Source: Oscillospiraceae bacterium (GTDB taxonomy: Bacteria; Bacillota; Clostridia; Oscillospirales; Ruminococcaceae). From it: a stretch of DNA of 8,516 nt. Of the stretch, positions 5,545-8,516 are shown one piece after another; position 1 is the first letter of the stretch; each line of letters opens with the position of its first letter. The DNA is taken from the NCBI GenBank assembly GCA_003453215.1, contig DMMB01000006.1, positions 17,034-25,549 on the forward strand, written 5' to 3'. The translations under genes were made by a program, and so were the position numbers. The notes beneath the pieces were generated by a model that saw only the letters and a list, made by a program, of their open reading frames with translations, was not told the DNA's origin and made no database searches.

Positions 5545-6693
5545 TTATGCAAGATCATGGATCGCCTGTATGGCGGTATCCACTTCTTCTTCGGTGGTTG
5601 TATAGCCGATGGAAAAGCGCACCGTCCCCTCGGGGTAGGTCCCCAGCGTTTTGTGCGCCAGGGGAGCGCAGTGCAGCCCGCAGCGCGTCAGGATGCCATA
5701 CTGCTCCTCCAACTGGAACGCGACCTCAGCGTTATCCTGCTGTAGAAAATCCACCGAAATGACGCCAACCCGCCCTTTGGCATCGGCCGGGCCGGGGACG
5801 CGGATATGTTCATTGCCGCGCAGTCCGCTGAGGAACCGTTCGGTCAGCGCCATTTCCCGCCGGTGCAGGGCGTCAGGGCCCACTTCCAGCAGATAGCGCA
5901 GCGCTGCCCCAAGGCCCATGATGCCGGGCAGATTGGGGGTTCCGGCCTCGTAGCGGTCGGGCAGGGTGGGGGGCATTTCCAGCGAAGCGGACAGGCTGCC
6001 GGTACCGCCGGCAATGAGCGGCGTCATGGCTCGGTTCATAGCTTCGTTCATCACAAAGCCGCCAATGCCGGAGGGGCCTAAGAGACCTTTGTGGCCGGTA
6101 AAGCACATGGCATCCACCTGCTGCTGCCGCATACTAAAGAGAAAGTGTCCGGCAGCCTGGGCCGTATCCACCGCAAAAAGTACGTCATGGCGACGGCAGA
6201 TGGCGCCGATCTCCGCAATGGGCTGGATGGTCCCGCTGACGTTGCTGGCATATTGCATTACCACCAGGCGGGTTTGCGGGGTAAAAAGCTTTTCAAATTC
6301 CGCCAGGCGCAGCACGCCGGTTTCATCACAGGGGGCAATGGAAACCGCAACTCCCGCCGCCTGCAGCTGGGTGGCCGGGCGTGCCACGGCATTGTGTTCC
6401 ATTCCGCTGATGATGAGATGGTCGCCGGGGTGGAGCACTCCTTTCATAATCATATTTAAGCTCATGGTAACGCCGCTGGTAAAGATGGCATAGCTGGGGT
6501 CTTCACCGGCATCGAACAGCCGGCAGAGGTCTTCCCGTACTGTAAGGGTAGAAAGCGCGGCTTCCGCCGTTGCGCGGTAGCTGGAACGATTGACATTGAC
6601 GCCAATCTTTTCGATATAGTCCTTCATAGCCTGCCCCACGCCCGGTGCCTTGGGGAAACTGGTCGCGCCGTTATCCAGGTAAATTTGCTTCAT
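5545..6693 (-). CDS. Cysteine desulfurase family protein (EF2568 type)
   Basis: A 382-residue class-V aminotransferase-fold PLP enzyme of the EF2568 subgroup, which is often linked to SelD and selenium-dependent hydroxylase genes. Visible features: LDNGATSFPK (6-15), FTSGVTMSLN (71-80), EHN (99-101) with the PLP-stacking His100, DTAQAAGH (176-183), TGHK (199-202) with the Schiff-base Lys202, GGTGS (229-233), and RCGLHCAP (337-344) with Cys338 and Cys342 in the catalytic-loop region, then VRFSIGYT (358-365). It should remove sulfur, or selenium from selenocysteine, as a persulfide/perselenide; supplying selenium to SelD is inference. CGGAGG precedes the ATG. It is divergent from the DUF3343 gene and converges on selD. 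A sulfurtransferase for cofactor sulfuration is an alternative role. Confidence 0.85.
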   Translation of the reverse strand: MKQIYLDNGATSFPKAPGVGQAMKDYIEKIGVNVNRSSYRATAEAALSTLTVREDLCRLFDAGEDPSYAIFTSGVTMSLNMIMKGVLHPGDHLIISGMEHNAVARPATQLQAAGVAVSIAPCDETGVLRLAEFEKLFTPQTRLVVMQYASNVSGTIQPIAEIGAICRRHDVLFAVDTAQAAGHFLFSMRQQQVDAMCFTGHKGLLGPSGIGGFVMNEAMNRAMTPLIAGGTGSLSASLEMPPTLPDRYEAGTPNLPGIMGLGAALRYLLEVGPDALHRREMALTERFLSGLRGNEHIRVPGPADAKGRVGVISVDFLQQDNAEVAFQLEEQYGILTRCGLHCAPLAHKTLGTYPEGTVRFSIGYTTTEEEVDTAIQAIHDLA

Positions 6694-6737
6694 GGGTTTC
6701 CTCCGTTCTCCTTATGTGAGGATATGGTTCTTTTGTT

Positions 6738-6766
6738 ATTGTAACACCGATGGCTGGTAAATACAA
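6738..6766 (-). promoter_or_regulatory. Promoter of the cysteine desulfurase gene
   Basis: On the minus strand TTGTAT (6761-6766) and TACAAT (6738-6743) are 17 bases apart, with TGT directly before the -10, an extended -10. The -35 is weak. The predicted leader is about 38 bases. No equally clear promoter faces the DUF3343 gene on the plus strand. Confidence 0.6.
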
Positions 6767-6785
6767 GTAATATTCACCCTTAGCC

Positions 6786-6889
6786 TATGTGGGGAATGCT
6801 GTCCCGGTGCAGCAATGGTCCGGAAAAGGCGCGCCGGCATAAGATGGTGCGGGGAGATACCCCACAATGCCCGAAAGGGGGCAGCTTCC
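6786..6889 (+). promoter_or_regulatory. Structured leader before the DUF3343 gene, possible RNA switch
   Basis: This GC-rich stretch has several competing pairings. TGTGGGG (6788-6794) pairs perfectly with CCCCACA (6860-6866) as a long-range closing stem enclosing TGCTG (6797-6801) / CAGCA (6810-6814). Alternatively GGGG (6851-6854) pairs with CCCC (6860-6863) inside GGCAT (6836-6840) / ATGCC (6867-6871). TGCCC (6868-6872) can also pair with GGGCA (6879-6883), covering the ribosome binding site. The last two exclude each other, as in a translation switch. It matches no riboswitch class I recognise. A structured leader is supported; ligand sensing is inference. Confidence 0.4.
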
Positions 6890-7120
6890 ATGGAATATTT
6901 GGCGACGTTTCCCAATCAGATGCAGGCCTTGGAATACGCAAGAGCGCTTACCCGCCGCGGAATTCCCAACCGGCTGATGCCGCGGCCCCGCGCACTGGAG
7001 GCCAGCTGTGGTACAGCGGTGCACTTTACCAGCGGGCAGTCCCCGGCCACGCTGCGGAACCTGGCGCCGGTAAAGGCTCTGTATCGGGTGGAAAACGGCA
7101 GTTACTTGCCGATTGGCTGA
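6890..7120 (+). CDS. DUF3343 putative Se/S carrier protein
   Basis: A 76-residue protein of the DUF3343 (putative Se/S carrier-like) family, small proteins that co-occur with selenium-use genes. The core reads YLATFPNQMQALEYARAL (3-20), then RGIPNRLMPRPRALEASCG (23-41), in which Cys40 is the conserved cysteine of the family and could hold sulfur or selenium as a persulfide/perselenide. Length is normal. I chose ATG 6890 over an upstream in-frame ATG at 6815 because AAAGGGGG (6874-6881) precedes it and homology begins there. It stands alone and divergent from the EF2568-type cysteine desulfurase, which suggests a donor-carrier pair. The carrier role is proposed for the family, not demonstrated here. 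Confidence 0.8.
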   Translation: MEYLATFPNQMQALEYARALTRRGIPNRLMPRPRALEASCGTAVHFTSGQSPATLRNLAPVKALYRVENGSYLPIG

Positions 7121-7169
7121 AAAACCGGGCGGTTTTTCCCTTTTTACAGAGGGGGAAGAGCCGCCCGGT
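7121..7169. terminator. 20-bp hairpin after the DUF3343 gene
   Basis: 7124-7143 pairs with 7150-7169: nine perfect GC-rich pairs (ACCGGGCGG/CCGCCCGGT) and eleven more including four G-U pairs, with the loop TTACAG. On the plus strand no T-run follows the full stem; a shorter hairpin, AACC-GGGC-GGTT then TTT (7123-7137), could terminate the DUF3343 transcript. On the minus strand the full stem is followed by a T-run (complement of 7119-7123 region), a canonical terminator facing the opposite way. Confidence 0.55.
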
Positions 7170-7176
7170 CCAGGAC

Positions 7177-7204
7177 TTGAAATTGTGCCAAAAACGACTA
7201 TACT
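7177..7204 (+). promoter_or_regulatory. Upstream promoter of the AEC transporter gene
   Basis: TTGAAA (7177-7182) and TATACT (7199-7204) are 16 bases apart. The first copy of the AAAACGACT repeat (7191-7199) overlaps its -10. It lies about 110 bases before the transporter start. Confidence 0.5.
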
Positions 7205-7220
7205 TATGAATAAAACGACT
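7191..7220. repeat. Direct repeat AAAACGACT, 21-bp spacing
   Basis: AAAACGACT occurs at 7191-7199 and 7212-7220, start to start 21 bases, i.e. two helical turns, on the same DNA face. The first copy overlaps the -10 of the upstream promoter and the second reaches the -35 of the downstream promoter. This is typical of tandem regulator half-sites, but no protein can be named. Confidence 0.5.
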
Positions 7221-7248
7221 TAAAGTGAAAAACTTCTCATGTTATAAT
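7220..7248 (+). promoter_or_regulatory. Downstream extended -10 promoter of the AEC gene
   Basis: A perfect TATAAT (7243-7248) preceded by TGT makes an extended -10; the -35 (TTAAAG, 7220-7225, 17-base spacer) is poor. Predicted start near 7255. The leader then contains TGCAGT (7270-7275) / ACTGCA (7289-7294), a 6-bp hairpin just before the ribosome binding site AAAGGA. Confidence 0.65.
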
Positions 7249-7311
7249 GGAAACGAAAACACAAGACCATGCAGTTGACTCAAGCGATACTGCAGGGGAA
7301 AGGATATAAAA

Positions 7312-8250
7312 ATGCAAGGATTTCTGCTCTCTCTCCGGGTAGTGATGCCCATTCTGCTGATGCTGTGCGTAGGTATGCTGGTGCGGCGGCTGGGCTGGGT
7401 AGATGAAAAATCCCTGAATGTAATGGATCGGCTGGGTTTTAAGCTGTTGCTGCCCACTCAGCTGTTTTACAGCCTGTACCGCGCCGAATGGGATGTTTCG
7501 GTTTATGGCAAGCCGCTTTTGGCGTCCATCGTCATCATTCTTATCATTCTGGCGCTGTCACTGCTCATTTTCGGGCGGCTGGAGCCGGATCCCAAGCGCC
7601 GTGGCCCGGTCATCCAGTGCGAAATCCGCGTGAATTTTGTCATCTTTGGTATGGCCATCATCGCTTCGCTGTACGGCAGCGAAAATACCGGCCTGATCGC
7701 GATCATGGCGGCCATTATCATTCCGCTTACCAGCACCATTTCGGCTATTCTATTCGAGGTATACCGCGGCGGCAAGGTGAAGCCTACCATGCTGCTGCTC
7801 AATATCATCAAAAATCCGTATCTTATTGGCGCAGTGCTGGGGCTTATTTTCCTGCTGCTGCGCATCCCGCTGCCTCAGCCGGTGGAAAAGACAGTCAGCG
7901 ACATCGGCGGTATGGCTACCCCCTATTGCCTCATTGTGCTGGGCGGCAGCATTCATCTTTCCCGCTTTGGCGATTACGGGCGTTCGCTGTGGTTGGCGGT
8001 GCTGGGCAAAAGCGTTATTATCCCGCTCATCTTTATTCCGCTGGTGGTCTTGGCCGGCTTCCGCGGGGAGGCCCTGGCGGCTCTGGCGGTCATGCTGGCC
8101 TGTCCTACGGCTGTTTCCGGCTATACATTGGCCAATCAGTGCGGCGCCGATGGGGAACTGGCCGCGCAGCTCATTGTGGTTACTACGCTGTTTTCGGTCA
8201 TTACCATGTTCCTTACCATCTGGCTTTTAACCTCTATGGTGCTGATATAA
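7312..8250 (+). CDS. AEC (auxin efflux carrier) family transporter
   Basis: A 312-residue inner-membrane protein of the AEC/PIN-like family, secondary carriers often used for organic acids such as malate; substrate unknown here. The N-terminus PILLMLCVGMLVRRLGWVDE (13-32) and LNVMDRLGFKLLLPTQLFYS (35-54) are typical. Hydrophobic segments at about 5-25, 66-88, 106-121, 125-149, 168-183, 200-215, 225-249, 254-275 and 283-311 fit a ten-helix fold split into two halves around a charged middle near 150-160. The second half has CPTAVSGYTLANQCGAD (264-280), with the Pro and Asn conserved in the family. AAAGGA (7299-7304) precedes the ATG. It is monocistronic between its own promoters and a terminator, and nothing ties it directly to the selenium genes. 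Confidence 0.85.
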   Translation: MQGFLLSLRVVMPILLMLCVGMLVRRLGWVDEKSLNVMDRLGFKLLLPTQLFYSLYRAEWDVSVYGKPLLASIVIILIILALSLLIFGRLEPDPKRRGPVIQCEIRVNFVIFGMAIIASLYGSENTGLIAIMAAIIIPLTSTISAILFEVYRGGKVKPTMLLLNIIKNPYLIGAVLGLIFLLLRIPLPQPVEKTVSDIGGMATPYCLIVLGGSIHLSRFGDYGRSLWLAVLGKSVIIPLIFIPLVVLAGFRGEALAALAVMLACPTAVSGYTLANQCGADGELAAQLIVVTTLFSVITMFLTIWLLTSMVLI

Positions 8251-8276
8251 CCCATAGAATAAAATCAAAATGCAAG

Positions 8277-8315
8277 AAAAAACGGACCTATCCGGTGAGG
8301 ATAAGTCCGCTTTTT
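8277..8315. terminator. Bidirectional terminator shared by the AEC gene and rnpB
   Basis: CGGACCTATCC (8283-8293) pairs with GGATAAGTCCG (8299-8309) with one C-A mismatch and a GGTGA loop. On the plus strand CTTTTT follows (8310-8315), ending the AEC transcript. On the minus strand a run of T (complement of 8277-8282) follows, ending the rnpB transcript just beyond its mature 3' end. Confidence 0.9.
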
Positions 8316-8327
8316 GCTATAAACGGA

Positions 8328-8516
8328 AGGAGTGAACCTGTAAGCCGAGTTCTGTCTGGGACAACAATCTATCTAGGCCTGCTGTTGCCAGCAGGCTCCA
8401 GCCACTCTTTTGGGGATCGGGACGGGCAGCCCCATAAGATCCCACTTGGTGTTGCTCCGGATAGGGTTTACATAGCCTTTGGGTCACCCCAAAGCTGGTG
8501 AGCTCTTACCTCGCCT
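8328..8516 (-). ncRNA. rnpB: RNase P RNA, 3' part
   Basis: On the minus strand this is the 3' half of the catalytic RNA that trims the 5' ends of tRNA precursors. Near the window edge it has GAGGTAAGAGCTCACCAGC, the conserved core around P11/P12. Towards the 3' end it has CCTAGATAGATTG, then CAGACAGAACTCGGCTTAC (complement of about 8340-8358), the universal P4 3' strand and terminal sequence. The 5' part, including the GAGGAAAGTCC-like element, lies beyond 8516. The exact mature 3' end is estimated from the family pattern. A terminator follows at once. Features look closest to type A, but the missing half prevents certainty. Confidence 0.9.

Noticed and set aside
6786..6889. Known molybdenum cofactor riboswitch
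   Set aside because: Position is attractive, but I could not match the conserved core by eye; kept only as an unassigned structured leader.
1..8516. Mobile elements, CRISPR arrays, tRNA genes or phage genes
   Set aside because: No transposase, integrase, regularly spaced repeats, tRNA cloverleaf or phage-like gene was seen in the window.

Overview
The window looks like a chromosomal segment of a Gram-positive anaerobe of the Clostridia, probably a gut Oscillospirales-type Firmicute. The reasons are strong GGAGG-type ribosome binding sites before almost every gene, extended -10 promoters (TGnTATAAT), compact intrinsic terminators, a moderately GC-rich composition, and a locus type known from this group: the accessory genes of selenium-dependent molybdenum hydroxylases. 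Organism assignment is inference; no species marker can be read beyond part of rnpB.

Layout. 1-313 is a complex leader with promoters, dyads, a tiny leader reading frame and an attenuator-like terminator. It precedes uraA (314-1582, +), a uracil-type NCS2 permease. 1583-1801 holds the uraA terminator, extra hairpins, an 8-codon reading frame and the terminator of the converging genes. 1802-2727 (-) is a two-gene unit: a ModE-like winged-helix regulator overlapping mocA by 4 bases. From a shared divergent promoter region (2728-2844), yqeC, yqeB and selD run rightwards (2845-5427) as a tight operon. Converging on them is an EF2568-type cysteine desulfurase (5545-6693, -). Divergent from that is a 76-residue DUF3343 putative Se/S carrier (6890-7120, +), after a leader with strong folding potential. 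Next are a promoter region with a 21-bp-spaced direct repeat, an AEC-family transporter (7312-8250, +), a bidirectional terminator, and the 3' part of RNase P RNA (rnpB, -, running off the right end).

How the genes fit together. From family knowledge, SelD makes selenophosphate, the cysteine desulfurase and DUF3343 protein are candidates for mobilising and carrying selenium, MocA makes the cytidine-dinucleotide form of the molybdenum cofactor, and YqeB/YqeC are accessory proteins that co-occur with selenium-dependent molybdenum hydroxylases. The ModE-like protein is the natural candidate regulator, because its promoter abuts the yqeC operon promoter. The hydroxylase itself is not in the window, and neither are selA, selB or tRNA-Sec, so SelD may be an 'orphan' serving labile-selenium enzymes. 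The system is known in outline. The less-described parts are regulatory: the uraA attenuator, the abutting -35 elements, and the leader before the DUF3343 gene.
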